From Cellulosimicrobium funkei (GTDB lineage: Bacteria; Actinomycetota; Actinomycetes; Actinomycetales; Cellulomonadaceae), in contig NZ_JNBQ01000013.1 in NCBI RefSeq assembly GCF_001019615.1, positions 19,080 through 83,079 of the forward strand: a DNA stretch of 64,000 bases, written 5' to 3'. Made by a program: the position numbers and the translations under genes. Positions 17,886 to 31,195 of the stretch are shown here, piece by piece. Under the pieces are notes generated by a model. The model made no database searches and had not been told where the DNA came from. It was given only the letters and a program-made list of their open reading frames with translations. Each line of letters opens with the position of its first letter. The first letter of the stretch is position 1.

Positions 17886-19615
17886 CTACTCCTGCTGCCA
17901 GGAGTGCCAGAGGCGCGCGTAGTCGCCGCCCGCCGCGACGAGCTCGTCGTGCGGGCCGATCTCGCTGATGCGGCCGCCGTCGACCACGGCGACGCGGTCG
18001 GCGTCGTGCGCGGTGTGCAGGCGGTGCGCGATCGCGACCACCGTCCGGCCGGCGAGCACGGCGTCGAGCGAGCGCTCGAGGTGCCGCGCCGCGCGCGGGT
18101 CGAGGAGCGACGTCGCCTCGTCGAGCACGAGCGTGTGCGGGTCGAGCAGCACGAGCCGCGCGAGCGCGACCTGCTGCGCCTGCGCGGGCGTGAGCACGTG
18201 CCCGCCCGACCCGACGGTCGTCTCCAGGCCGTCGGGCAGGGACTCCGCCCACCCGCGCGCGTCCACGGCGTCGAGCGCGTCGCGGAGCTCGGCGTCGCTC
18301 GCGTCGACCTTGGCCAGCCGCAGGTTGTCCGCGAGCGTGCCGACGAACACGTGGTGCTCCTGCGTGACGAGCGCGACCTCGCGCCGCAGGTCCTCCAGCG
18401 GGAGGTCCACGAGCCGTACGCCGCCCGAGCGGACCGAGCCGGCCGTGGGCGGGTGGATTCCGGCGAGCATGCGCCCGAGCGTCGACTTGCCCGCGCCGGA
18501 CGGGCCGACGACGGCGATCCGCTCGCCCGGTTCGAGGTCGAGCGAGACGCCGTGCAGCACGGGGTGACCCTCGCGGTAGGCGTACTCGACGTCGCGCGCG
18601 ACGAGCCGGTCGCCGTCGGGCACGTCGCCCGTCGCGGTGCGGTCGCCCGGCACCTGCGCGACGCCGACGATCCGGGCGTACGACGCCGCGGCGACCTGGA
18701 TCTCGTCGAGCCAGAAGATGAGGTTCCACACCGGGCCGGCGAGCTGGAACGCGTAAGTCGTCACCGTGGCGACGGCGCCGAGCGTCGTCTGGCCCTGCGA
18801 CAGCAGCCACGCGCCCCACACGAGCGCCGCGACGGGCGCGATCGCGATCGCGAGGTCGATGCCCGGGAAGAGCACGGTGCGCAGCCCGAGCGTGTACCGC
18901 TCGGACTCGTACGCCTCGGTGAGGTCGGCCCGCACGCGGGCCTTGCGTCGCTCGGTGAGCGAGAGCGCGTCGACCGTGCGTGCCCCCTCCACGTTCTCCG
19001 TGATGGTGCCGTTGAGCGTCGCGTACGCGGCGGCCTCGCGCTGGTAGCCCGCCGACGCGCGCTTGAGGTACCAGCGCGAGACGACGACGAGCAGCGGGAC
19101 GCCGACGAACAGCGCGATCGCGACCAGCGGCGCGACGACGACCGACGCCACGACCGTGAGGACGAGCGTCACCACCGCCACGAGGAGCTGCGGCACGCCG
19201 AACCGCACCGCGTGCTGGATCCGGTCGACGTCGTTGGTCGTGCGCGCGACGAGGTCGCCCGTGCCCGCGCGCTCGACGGTCGACAGCGGGAGCGAGGTCA
19301 CCGTCTCGACGAGGTCCTCGCGCAGCTCGGCGAACACCGTCTCGCCGAACACCATGGACAGGCGCTGCGCGTACCGGCGCAGCACGGCCTGCGCGACGAC
19401 GGCCCCCGCGCCGACGGCGACGACGGTCGTCACGTAGGACGAGGTCGTGCCCTCGGTGACCGCGTCGACGAGCCGGCCGAGCAGCCACGGCCCGACGAGC
19501 CCGGCGACGGCGGCCAGCGTATGGAGGACGGCGATCAGGACGAACGTGCCGCGGTGGCGGGCGAAGAGCCGCCCGGCGGCGGCGCGGACGGCGGGGCCGT
19601 CGGCGACGGGGAGCT

Positions 19616-19619
<4 letters not shown>
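17886..19619 (-). CDS. ABC exporter half-transporter, subunit with intact Walker motifs
   Basis: 577 residues: six-helix exporter membrane domain (about 20-310) followed by a nucleotide-binding domain. Walker A GPSGAGKST (about 372-380), Q-loop VTQEHH, Walker B LVLDEATS (about 497) and the switch His in AIAHRL (about 532) are intact, but the signature LSGGQ is replaced by LTPAQ (about 476). The partner encoded immediately upstream has the opposite defects, so together they would form one good and one dead ATP site. The ATG overlaps the stop of the partner gene by 4 bp. Substrate unknown; drug or lipid export is typical. Confidence 0.9.
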
Positions 19620-21412
<1,793 letters not shown>

Positions 21413-21536
21413 GGTGTTCTACCCTAGGTTCGGCGTCCGACACGCGGCGACGCTTTAACCGCTGCGACCGCGTCACACGCCACCGCGCGCGGCAGGGACC
21501 GCCGCGGCCGTCTCGCCCGGAACGAGGACCTCCCCC

Positions 21537-21977
21537 ATGACCACGCAGGACCCGGCCACGCCCACCCCGACCGACGCGCCCGCCGACGTGGCCACGCCGA
21601 GCACGGAGGCCGCGCGCACCGCGATCCGCAAGGCGCGCGGCGCGCTCGCCCGCTACCGGGTCCTCGCGATCATCACGGGTGTCATGCTGCTCATCCTGTG
21701 CGTCGAGATGCTCGTCAAGTACGGGGTCGGCCAGTTCGTCGACGTCGACGGGATCATGCGGTACGTCTCCTGGATCCCCTTCGCGCACGGTTGGATCTAC
21801 GTGGTCTACCTCGTCACGGTGCTCGACCTGTGGGCCAAGATGCGCTGGGGCTGGGGCCGGCTCGCGACCATGGTCTTCGCGGGCGTCGTGCCGGTCATGT
21901 CGTTCATCCTCGAGAAGAAGGTGCACGCCGAGGCCGAGGCCAAGCTCGCTGTCCTGGAGGAGCAGTACGCGTCATGA
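21537..21977 (+). CDS. DUF3817 integral membrane protein
   Basis: 146 residues. A polar, Pro/Thr-rich N terminus of about 35 residues precedes a DUF3817 domain with three predicted helices: ALARYRVLAIITGVMLLILC, FAHGWIYVVYLVTVLDLWAK and LATMVFAGVVPVMSFILEKK. The family is common in actinobacteria and its function is unknown. Its stop overlaps the start of the MoeB/ThiF-like gene (ATGA), so the two are co-translated. Confidence 0.85.
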   Translation: MTTQDPATPTPTDAPADVATPSTEAARTAIRKARGALARYRVLAIITGVMLLILCVEMLVKYGVGQFVDVDGIMRYVSWIPFAHGWIYVVYLVTVLDLWAKMRWGWGRLATMVFAGVVPVMSFILEKKVHAEAEAKLAVLEEQYAS

Positions 21978-23242
21978 CGGCGGCCCTCGCGCCCCTCGTC
22001 GCGCCCGGTCCCGAGCTGACCACCGCCGAGCTCGAGCGGTACGCGCGCCACCTCGCCCTGCCCGGCGTCGGCCCCGAGGGCCAGCGTCGTCTCGCTGCCG
22101 CGCGCGTGCTCGTCGTCGGCGCGGGCGGCCTCGGCAGCCCCGCGCTGCTCTACCTCGCCGCCGCGGGCGTCGGCACGATCGGCATCGTCGACGACGACGT
22201 CGTCGACACGTCCAACCTCCAGCGCCAGGTGATCCACGGCGGCTCCGACGTCGGCCGTCGCAAGGTCGACTCCGCGCGCGACGCGATCGCCGACGTCAAC
22301 CCGCACGTGCGCGTCGTCGAGCACGCGCTGCGCCTCGACGCGGACACCGCGCTCGACGTGCTGCGCGGCTACGACGTCGTGCTCGACGGCGCCGACAACT
22401 TCCCCACGCGCTACCTCGTCTCCGACGCGGCCGAGGTCCTCGGCCTCCCCGTGGTCTGGGGCTCGATCTACCGCTTCCAGGGACAGGTCAGCGTCTTCTG
22501 GGGCGCGCCGCGGTTCGCGGTGCCCGACGACGTCCCGCTCCCGGGCGCCGCGGCTCCCGTCGGCCCCGGGGACGGCGAGGGGCGAGGCGTCACGTACCGC
22601 GACGTGTTCCCCGTCCCGCCGCCGCCCGGTGCCGCGCCCGACTGCGCGACCGGCGGGGTGTTCGGCGCGATGTGCGGGACCGTCGGCTCCGTCATGGCGA
22701 CCGAGGCGATCAAGCTCGTCACCGGTGCCGGGACGACGCTGCTGGGCCGCCTCGCCGTCTACGACGCGCTCGAGCTCTCGTGGCGCCAGCTCACCGTGCG
22801 CGCCGACCCGACGCGCGAGCCCGTCACCGCGCTCCTGCCGGGCGACGACGCCTACGCCGCGTTCTGCGGGCTCGCCCCGGCGACGTCGGGCAGCAAGCCG
22901 GTCGCGGGGGAGCGCGACGTCGCCGCCCGCGACGCCGCGGCCCTGCTGGGTCACGACGGCGCGGCGCCGTACCTCCTCGACGTGCGCGAGGACTGGGAGG
23001 CGCAGGTGCGTCCCCTGCCCGGGTCGACCCTCGTGCCGAGCGGGACGTTCCTCACGGGCGACCCCGCCGCGGCGCTCGCGGCCCTCCCGACGGACCGAAC
23101 CGTGCTCGTCCTGTGCGCGGTCGGCGCCCGCTCGGCCCGCGTCGCCGACGTCGCCCGCGCGGCGGGGATCGACGCCCGCTCGGTGGTCGGCGGCGTCCCC
23201 GCCCTCCTCGACGCCCTCGCGGCGCCCTCCCCGGCCACGTAG
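21974..23242 (+). CDS. MoeB/ThiF-type adenylyltransferase with C-terminal rhodanese domain
   Basis: 422 residues. Residues about 15-270 are an E1-like adenylating domain: VLVVGAGGLGSPALLYLAAAG (nucleotide fold), SNLQRQVIH and LDGADNFPTRYLVSDA. Residues about 315-420 are a rhodanese domain whose active-site Cys is in VLCAVGARSARVA. Such proteins activate the C-terminal Gly-Gly of a sulfur-carrier protein (MoaD or ThiS) and pass sulfur to it. The zinc-binding CxxC pairs of classical MoeB are absent. The convergent thiO-thiS-thiG operon next door suggests it serves ThiS, though MoaD is possible. Confidence 0.88.
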   Translation: MTAALAPLVAPGPELTTAELERYARHLALPGVGPEGQRRLAAARVLVVGAGGLGSPALLYLAAAGVGTIGIVDDDVVDTSNLQRQVIHGGSDVGRRKVDSARDAIADVNPHVRVVEHALRLDADTALDVLRGYDVVLDGADNFPTRYLVSDAAEVLGLPVVWGSIYRFQGQVSVFWGAPRFAVPDDVPLPGAAAPVGPGDGEGRGVTYRDVFPVPPPPGAAPDCATGGVFGAMCGTVGSVMATEAIKLVTGAGTTLLGRLAVYDALELSWRQLTVRADPTREPVTALLPGDDAYAAFCGLAPATSGSKPVAGERDVAARDAAALLGHDGAAPYLLDVREDWEAQVRPLPGSTLVPSGTFLTGDPAAALAALPTDRTVLVLCAVGARSARVADVARAAGIDARSVVGGVPALLDALAAPSPAT

Positions 23243-23254
23243 GCCGCGCCCCCC

Positions 23255-23274
23255 GTGCCGAACAGGTGATCGTG
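23255..23274 (+). repeat. second copy of the GAGCAGGYGATCGTG-type repeat
   Basis: GTGCCGAACAGGTGATCGTG matches the element at 5548-5611 in 13 of the 15 bases compared. It lies just after a stop codon and directly before a hairpin. Confidence 0.4.
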
Positions 23275-23277
23275 GCG

Positions 23278-23305
23278 CGTCCTGGTTCGCTGACGAGCCA
23301 GGACG
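23278..23305. terminator. hairpin between convergent MoeB/ThiF-like and thiG genes
   Basis: 12-bp arms (23278-23289 and 23294-23305) with one G-U wobble and a 4-nt loop, placed between two stop codons. Probably bidirectional. Confidence 0.6.
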
Positions 23306-23342
23306 GCCTGTCCGGCATGCCGGGGTGGCCTGGTCGCCGGAG

Positions 23343-24194
<852 letters not shown>

Positions 24195-24428
24195 TCAGCC
24201 GCCCTGGACGGCGGTGACGATCTCGATGCGGTCGCCGGGCGCGACGACGGTCGTCGCCCACGAGCCGCGCGGCACCACGGCGTCGCCCACCGCGACGGCA
24301 ACTCCTTGCGGCGTCCCGTCGGCGACGTACGCGGGGACGAGCGCCGCGACGAGCTGCTCGAGGTGCACGGGGGCGTCGAGCGGGTACGGCTCGCCGTTGA
24401 CGAGCGCGGTCGGAGCGGGTGGGGTCAC
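24195..24428 (-). CDS. thiS: sulfur carrier protein ThiS
   Basis: 77-residue ubiquitin-like protein ending in the essential Gly-Gly (TAVQGG), which is adenylated and thiocarboxylated to donate sulfur for thiazole synthesis. LVNGEPYPL near residue 9 and VAVGDAVVPRGSW are typical. Two GTG starts compete: 24437, overlapping the thiO stop, and 24428, which has AGGTGA 5 nt upstream. The latter is chosen for its better ribosome-binding site. Adenylation is probably by the MoeB/ThiF-rhodanese protein encoded convergently. Confidence 0.9.
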   Translation of the reverse strand: MTPPAPTALVNGEPYPLDAPVHLEQLVAALVPAYVADGTPQGVAVAVGDAVVPRGSWATTVVAPGDRIEIVTAVQGG

Positions 24429-24433
24429 GGGAA

Positions 24434-25807
24434 TCACCTCGGTGTCGTGGTGGAGAAGGCGGCCGACCGGGCGGCGTCGAACCCGGGGTCGTTCCCCGGA
24501 TCCGACGCGAACCCGGGGACAACCCCGGGTTCGGCGAAGCGGTCGGTGCGGGTCGGGGAGAGGGCGGTGGTGGCCTCGGCCGGGAGCGCGGCACCGGTGA
24601 GGCCGGCGACGACCGCGTCGGCGGTGAGCGGCGCGAGCAGGATGCCGTTGCGCCCGTGCCCGGTCGCGAGGTGCAGCCCCGGGACGACGGTCGGGCCGAC
24701 GAGCGGCAGGTTGTCCGGGGTCGCGGGGCGGGCCCGGGGCGTCACGTCGACAAGCGCGGCCTCGTCGATCCCGGGCAGCAGGGCGCGCGCGTCGCGCAGC
24801 AGGGCGAAGACGCCGCCCGCGGTCGCGCGGCGGTCGTCGGGGTTCTCCTCGGTCGTCGCGCCGACGACGACCTCGCGGTGCCCCGCGCAGCCGTGACCCT
24901 GCCCGTCGGGTACGGGGTCGCGCGGCACCACGTACACCGGCCGCCCCTGCACGACCCCGCGCACGACGTGCTCGAGCGCGAGGTCCGGCCCGGCGTCGAG
25001 GCGCAGCGTCTGCCCCTTGACCGGCCGCGTCGGCACGACGACGCCCGGGACGTCCGCGAGCAGCGCCCCGGACTCCCAGCCCGCCGCGACGACGACCGCG
25101 CCCGCCGCGTGGAGCCGGCCCGCGTCGTCGCGCACCCCCACGACGCGCCCGGACGGGTCGAGCGCGAGCCGCCTCGCCGACGCCCGCACGACGGCGGCGC
25201 GCGCCCCGGCGCCGCCGTCCGCGCTCGCGAGCGTCCCCGGCCCGGCGCCCCTGGCGAGCGCGCCGAGCAGCACCGCGTGCGTCGCGCGCGGGTCGACCGC
25301 GTGGTCGGCGGGCGCCCAGGCCGCGCCCGCGACCCGCGGGCCGAGGTAGGGCTCGCGCCGACGGGCGTCGGCCACGGTGAGCTCGTGCGACGCGAGGCCG
25401 TGCGCGGCGTGGAGGGCGAGGAGGCGCCGGAGCAGCGCGAGGTCGTCGCCGTCGTACGCGACCGTAAGGGTGCCCGCGGTGCGCAGGCCGACGTCGGCAC
25501 CGGTCGCGGCGTGCAGGTCGGCCGCGAAGCCGGGCCATGCCGCGGCGGCGGCGAGGTGCAGGCGCAGCGCGTCGTCCTCGCCGAAGTCGGCCTCCGTGAC
25601 CGGGGCGAGCATCCCGGCGGCGGCGTGCGTCGCGCCGTCGCCCGGCGACGGGTCGAGCACCGTGACGGTCAGCCCCGCGCGCGCCGCCCGCCACGCCACG
25701 GCGAGACCCACGATCCCGCCACCCACGACGACGACGTCGCGCGCGCCGTCGGGCACGGCAGGACCGGCTCCCGGCAGGCGGGGCCCAGGACGGACAGGGG
25801 TGTGCAT
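24434..25807 (-). CDS. thiO: glycine oxidase ThiO
   Basis: 457 residues, FAD-dependent amine oxidase. It oxidises glycine to the imine used by ThiG in aerobic thiazole synthesis. The FAD fold opens with DVVVVGGGIVGLAVAWRAA near 25, and HAAAGMLAPVTE and LATGHGRNGILLAPLTA (C-terminal FAD contact) are present. An ATG at 25828 is in frame but lies inside the conserved core of the TPP riboswitch; the ATG at 25807 is chosen because the purine-rich end of the aptamer (AGGGAG) is correctly spaced as its ribosome-binding site. The last 40 residues or so are low-complexity. Confidence 0.93.
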   Translation of the reverse strand: MHTPVRPGPRLPGAGPAVPDGARDVVVVGGGIVGLAVAWRAARAGLTVTVLDPSPGDGATHAAAGMLAPVTEADFGEDDALRLHLAAAAAWPGFAADLHAATGADVGLRTAGTLTVAYDGDDLALLRRLLALHAAHGLASHELTVADARRREPYLGPRVAGAAWAPADHAVDPRATHAVLLGALARGAGPGTLASADGGAGARAAVVRASARRLALDPSGRVVGVRDDAGRLHAAGAVVVAAGWESGALLADVPGVVVPTRPVKGQTLRLDAGPDLALEHVVRGVVQGRPVYVVPRDPVPDGQGHGCAGHREVVVGATTEENPDDRRATAGGVFALLRDARALLPGIDEAALVDVTPRARPATPDNLPLVGPTVVPGLHLATGHGRNGILLAPLTADAVVAGLTGAALPAEATTALSPTRTDRFAEPGVVPGFASDPGNDPGFDAARSAAFSTTTPR

Positions 25808-25810
25808 GCG

Positions 25811-25895
25811 CGCTCCCTTCGCTGGCATGACCCAGATCAGGTTCGACGGTCGGCTCCGACGCCCTCTCAGCCCCCGTGGGGGGCTCCCGTGCTGT
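25811..25895 (-). ncRNA. TPP (THI box) riboswitch
   Basis: On the minus strand the conserved core is complete: GGAGCCC at the 5' side, GGGGGCTGAGAGGG, then GAACCTGATCTGGGTCATGC and CCAGCGAAGGGAG. It ends about 4 nt before the thiO ATG, so the AGGGAG of the aptamer doubles as the ribosome-binding site, which suggests control of translation start by thiamine diphosphate. It governs thiO-thiS-thiG. The divergent thiE has no copy. Confidence 0.95.
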
Positions 25896-25931
25896 CGGCC
25901 ACAGTACCGCCTGCTCCGGACGGGCCGCCGC

Positions 25932-25937
25932 TAGGCT
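25932..25937 (+). promoter_or_regulatory. -10 box of a probable leaderless thiE promoter
   Basis: TAGGCT ends 7 nt before the GTG start of thiE. The mRNA would have almost no leader, so thiE cannot carry its own riboswitch. Confidence 0.45.
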
Positions 25938-25944
25938 CCGGCGG

Positions 25945-26661
25945 GTGAGCACCGAGACCTTCGCCACTCCCGCCCCGCAAGCTCCGGACGCCGCGCGGAC
26001 CCGCCTCGCCGACGCGCGCCTCTACCTGTGCACGGACGCGCGCGAGGAGCGCGGCGACCTCGAGGACTTCCTCCGGGCGGCGCTCGCGGGCGGAGTCGAC
26101 GTGGTCCAGCTCCGCGACAAGACGCTCGACGTCGCGCGCGAGCTCGAGCTCCAGGAGCTTGTCGCGCGGGTCGCGACGGAGCACGGCGCGCTGTGGGCGG
26201 TCAACGACCGGGCGGACGTCGCACAGCTCGCGGGCGCGCCCGTCGTCCACATGGGTCAGGGGGACCTGCCCGTCCCCGCGGTGCGAGCCCTGCTCGGCGG
26301 CGGCCCCGTGCTCGGCCGGTCGACGCACTCGGCCGACCAGGCGGCCGCCGCCGAGGCCGACCCGGACGTCGACTACTTCTGCGTCGGACCCCTGTGGGCG
26401 ACGCCGACCAAGCCGGGGCGGGCGGCCGTCGGGCTCGACCTGCTGCGCGCGGTCGCCGCGACGCGGCCGAGCACGCCGTGGTTCGCCATCGGCGGGATCG
26501 ACGCGGACCGGCTCGACGCGGTGCTCGACGCCGGGGCGACGCGCGTCGTCGTCGTGCGGGCGGTCACGCAGGCGAGCGACCCCGAGGCCGCGGCCCGCGC
26601 GCTGCGCGACCGGATCGTCGAGCGTGTGGCCGAGCGCGCCGCCGAGCCCGCCGGCGCCTGA
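25945..26661 (+). CDS. thiE: thiamine-phosphate synthase
   Basis: 238 residues. It joins the pyrimidine diphosphate and thiazole phosphate to give thiamine phosphate. Motifs: LYLCTDARE near 28, [24 protein letters not shown] (pyrophosphate/metal site), [12 protein letters not shown] near 150 and [22 protein letters not shown] at 25945 follows a -10 box; a longer reading frame upstream would run through the riboswitch region and is rejected. It is divergent from the thiO operon and 43 bp ahead of guaA. Confidence 0.94.
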   Translation: MSTETFATPAPQAPDAARTRLADARLYLCTDAREERGDLEDFLRAALAGGVDVVQLRDKTLDVARELELQELVARVATEHGALWAVNDRADVAQLAGAPVVHMGQGDLPVPAVRALLGGGPVLGRSTHSADQAAAAEADPDVDYFCVGPLWATPTKPGRAAVGLDLLRAVAATRPSTPWFAIGGIDADRLDAVLDAGATRVVVVRAVTQASDPEAAARALRDRIVERVAERAAEPAGA

Positions 26662-26692
26662 GACGCGGGACGGGACCGCGCCGCGCGGCGAC

Positions 26693-26698
26693 TATCCT
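26693..26698 (+). promoter_or_regulatory. -10 box of a probable leaderless guaA promoter
   Basis: TATCCT ends 6 nt before the GTG start of guaA. It lies in the 43-bp thiE-guaA gap, so guaA may have its own promoter in addition to read-through. Confidence 0.45.
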
Positions 26699-26704
26699 GG
26701 AGCG

Positions 26705-28318
<1,614 letters not shown>

Positions 28319-28322
28319 TCTC

Positions 28323-29483
28323 CTAGCGGGACGGACGGGCCCGACGATCCACGGCGATCGTCGCGGCCCGTTCGTATGCCGCCTCCACGTCGGCGAGCAC
28401 GCGCGGCCAGCCCGCTGACGACGGCACGTCGCGGTTGTGCGCGACGATCCGGTCGAGCAGGCCGTCCTCGGTCGCGAGGCGCACCAGGGCGTCCGTGAGC
28501 CCGGCGTCGTCGTCCGCGAGGAGCGCGTCGACGCCGTCCGTGAGGCGTTCCGCGACGCCCGACTGCGAGCGGGTCAGGACGGCGAGACCGGCAGCCTGGC
28601 CCTCGAGCGCCGCGATCCCGAACGCCTCCTCGACGGCGGGCGCGGCGAACACGTCGGCGCGCGCGTAGAGCCGCTTGAGCCCCGTCGCGTCGAGGCGGCC
28701 GGGGAGCGACACGACCGACCCCAGCCCGTGCTCCGCGACGAAGCGCCGCGCGTCGGCCAGCTCGGGGCCGTCCCCGGCGAGCGTCACGTGGAGCGCGCCC
28801 TCGGGGAGGCGCGCGACGGCGTCGCGCACGACGTCGAGGAGCGGCAGCACGCGCTTGCGCGGCGCGAACCGCGTCGCCGCCACGACGTGGACGGCCGCGC
28901 CCTCCATGCGGTCGGCGCGCTCGGTGCGTGGCACGCGCCACGCGTCGAGATCGAGGCCGTTGTGCAGCACCACGACCTCGCCGTGGTCGCCGACGATGCG
29001 GCGCAGGGGAGCGGCGGTCAGCTCGCTCACCGCCGACCACAGCACGGGCCAGCGTGACCACCGCACGACGCGGTCGAGGCCGGCGAACGCCTTCTCCGCC
29101 CCACCCCAGACGCTGTGCACGGTGAGCACCGCGGGCAGCCCCGCGCGCACGACCGTGCGCAGCGACGCCTGGGTCGAGGGCGTGAGCACGCCCATGTGGA
29201 GGTGCACGACGTCGGGCCGGTCCGCGCGCAGGATCCGCGCCACGTGGTGCGGCGCGCGCGGGTGGACCGGGTAGCCGCCCGGGACGCGCGCGGCGAGCCG
29301 GTGCACCGTGACGTCACCGTCGCGCTCGGTCGACACGCCGTGCGCGCCCGGGCGCGCTGGCGTCGTGCAGACGACCTCGACGTCGTGACCGGCGGCCGCC
29401 TGCTGCTGCGCGAGGCGCGCGACCTGGGTCTCGATCCCGCCGAGCAGGGGGAGGTAGCAGTCCGTCAGGTGGGTGATGCGCAC
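28323..29483 (-). CDS. glycosyltransferase family 4
   Basis: 386 residues, GT-B fold. N-terminal: LPLLGGIETQVARLAQ (acceptor-side Gly-Gly loop) and VVHLHMGVLTPSTQASL. C-terminal: VVAATRFAPRKRVLPLLD, LAGDGPELADARRF and the donor-binding EX7E region in AAPAVEEAFGIAALEGQAAGLAV. Transfers a sugar from a nucleotide donor; the acceptor is unknown. An ATG at 29492 abuts its GGGAGG with no spacing, whereas the GTG three codons later (29483) is 9 nt from it, so the GTG is preferred. Stands alone and converges with guaA. Confidence 0.85.
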   Translation of the reverse strand: MRITHLTDCYLPLLGGIETQVARLAQQQAAAGHDVEVVCTTPARPGAHGVSTERDGDVTVHRLAARVPGGYPVHPRAPHHVARILRADRPDVVHLHMGVLTPSTQASLRTVVRAGLPAVLTVHSVWGGAEKAFAGLDRVVRWSRWPVLWSAVSELTAAPLRRIVGDHGEVVVLHNGLDLDAWRVPRTERADRMEGAAVHVVAATRFAPRKRVLPLLDVVRDAVARLPEGALHVTLAGDGPELADARRFVAEHGLGSVVSLPGRLDATGLKRLYARADVFAAPAVEEAFGIAALEGQAAGLAVLTRSQSGVAERLTDGVDALLADDDAGLTDALVRLATEDGLLDRIVAHNRDVPSSAGWPRVLADVEAAYERAATIAVDRRARPSR

Positions 29484-29663
29484 GGACGGCATCCTCCCAT
29501 CCGGGCATGGCGCTGAGGTGCGCGTTCGCCGCGCGGTCCGTCGTCGTCGTCGCTACCGTGGGTCCCGTATGGGTGGTTCGACCGCCCTGCGGCGGACCCG
29601 CGCCCGCGGGTCGCGGACCGTGGTGCGGCAGCAGGTGGGTCCTGACGAAGGGGAGAACGCGCC

Positions 29664-30437
29664 ATGTCGAGCACCGTCACCGTCACGCCGGCCAAGGGGG
29701 CGCGAGGCATCGGCCTCGTGTCGATCATCGCCGGCATCGTCCTCCTCCTCGCGGGCATCGGCACCTGGATCGTGGTGGCGAACCAGCTGTCCGCCGAGGA
29801 GATCACCGTCTCGGACGACGCGTCGTTCCTGGCGGGCCGCCACGTCAACGGTCCGCTCACCGCGTACGCGCAGGCCGAGGTCATCAACAAGCACGCGCTC
29901 GAGGCGAGCGGCGGCCAGACGTACGCCGAGCTCGACCAGGACGACCCGACGCGGCAGACCGTCATGACGGCGTCGTTCCTGCGGGCGTCGCTGTTCACGT
30001 CCGTCGTCGCGTTCGGGGTGTGCGCCCTGGTCATGGGGCTCGGCATCCTGTTCATCCTCGTCGGCATCGCGCTCCGGCGGCTCGCGGGCGGCCCCAGCGT
30101 GGCCGTCGAGACGCCGGGGGCGTACACGTCGTCGGGCGACCTGTCGGACGCGGGTCGCCACGCCGCCCCCTCGCACGCGGAGCCCGCGCCGACCGCGCCG
30201 CCGGTCCGCCCGGAGCCCACGCGCCCGGTCGAGGCGCCGGGCCGCACGTCCGCACTCTCGACACCCGGAGCCGAGGCTCGTGCGGCCGCGACGCCGGTCG
30301 AGCCGACGGGTGCCGCGGGGACGGGCACCCCGTCCGCCCCGGGGGCGTCGCCGGCCGCGTCGCCCGACACCACGACGCCCACGACCGGCCCCACGGGCAC
30401 CCCGCCCGAGCGCCGGGGTGACGAGCCCACCCCCTGA
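29664..30437 (+). CDS. two-helix membrane protein of unknown function
   Basis: 257 residues. Transmembrane helices at about 17-40 and 108-135 flank an outside loop with a conserved-looking stretch (LEASGGQTYAELDQDDPTR). The C-terminal 115 residues are Pro/Ala/Thr rich and probably disordered in the cytoplasm. Similar actinobacterial proteins have sometimes been labelled as an aromatic ring-opening dioxygenase (LigA), but nothing here supports a dioxygenase. AGGGGAG lies 8 nt before the ATG. A perfect 23-bp hairpin follows the gene. Confidence 0.75.
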   Translation: MSSTVTVTPAKGARGIGLVSIIAGIVLLLAGIGTWIVVANQLSAEEITVSDDASFLAGRHVNGPLTAYAQAEVINKHALEASGGQTYAELDQDDPTRQTVMTASFLRASLFTSVVAFGVCALVMGLGILFILVGIALRRLAGGPSVAVETPGAYTSSGDLSDAGRHAAPSHAEPAPTAPPVRPEPTRPVEAPGRTSALSTPGAEARAAATPVEPTGAAGTGTPSAPGASPAASPDTTTPTTGPTGTPPERRGDEPTP

Positions 30438-30519
30438 TCGTCCCGGCCGTCCGTCCGGACGCCGAGGACCCGTTCCCGCCGGGTCGCACCGGGGTGAGCG
30501 CGAGGGGCGGCGTCGCTCG

Positions 30520-30567
30520 GACACAGCGAGGGGCCGTGGCACACGTGCCACGGCCCCTCGCTGTGTC
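30520..30567. terminator. perfect 23-bp hairpin between convergent genes
   Basis: Arms 30520-30542 and 30545-30567 are exact complements with a 2-nt loop. Located between the two-helix membrane protein gene (plus) and the PspC operon (minus). There is no U tract on either strand. Confidence 0.75.
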
Positions 30568-30619
30568 TCGGCCCGCCGGCGCTCGCCCGCCGTCGCCCGT
30601 GCGGGACGCCGGACCAGGC

Positions 30620-31195
30620 TCAGCCTCGTCGGCGCCGGGCCCCCGAGACGATCGACCCGACCACGAGCGTGAGACCCGCCGCGGCGAGCACGACGATCGT
30701 GGCCAGCCCGAGGTCGACCCGCGCGCCGAGCGCGGCGGCGAGGACGACGACGCCGAACGCGACGATGACGAAGCCCCACACGATCGTGGAGACGCGAGGG
30801 CCGCGCCGGACGGGCGGCGGGGGTTCGACGGGTGCGGCGGGCACGGTGGGCGTCGTGGACGTCCCCGGGAGGGACGGCTCCGCGGGCGGGACCGCGCCGG
30901 AGGTCGGGCCGGACGTCGTCGGGCCACCGGGTGCGGCGAGCGGGTGCGCGGGGGCTGCCGGTCCGGGCACGTCCAGGACGGAGGTCTCCCCGTCCTGCGC
31001 CCGCACGGCGGGCAGGGGCTCCGTGGGACGCGGGTCGGACACCGACCGCGCGGCGAGCGGCTCCGTGGCCGGATTCTCGGTGGACAGCGGCACCGTCGGG
31101 TGGGCGTCCGCCTCCGCGTCCCGGGCCTGCGGGGTGTCGAACAGCTCGTCGCCGAGCGGCCGCGTGTCGTCGTCGCGGCGTGCTGAGTCGTTCAT
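30620..31195 (-). CDS. small membrane protein in the PspC operon, unrecognised
   Basis: 191 residues. The first 130 are acidic then Pro/Ala/Thr rich and probably disordered; two close transmembrane helices follow (about 138-157 and 163-180: STIVWGFVIVAFGVVVLAAA, LATIVVLAAAGLTLVVGSIV) and a basic end. The ATG overlaps the stop of the PspC/toast-rack gene by 4 bp, so it is co-translated with that gene and likely works with it. No named family recognised. Confidence 0.7.
   Translation of the reverse strand: MNDSARRDDDTRPLGDELFDTPQARDAEADAHPTVPLSTENPATEPLAARSVSDPRPTEPLPAVRAQDGETSVLDVPGPAAPAHPLAAPGGPTTSGPTSGAVPPAEPSLPGTSTTPTVPAAPVEPPPPVRRGPRVSTIVWGFVIVAFGVVVLAAALGARVDLGLATIVVLAAAGLTLVVGSIVSGARRRRG

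Noticed and set aside
25826..25828. ATG at 25828 as the thiO start
   Set aside because: It lies in the conserved TGGGTCATGCC core of the TPP riboswitch; the ATG at 25807 has a correctly spaced ribosome-binding site.
29664..30437. Aromatic ring-opening dioxygenase (LigA)
   Set aside because: This label is sometimes attached to similar proteins, but the sequence is a two-helix membrane protein with a disordered tail and no dioxygenase motifs.
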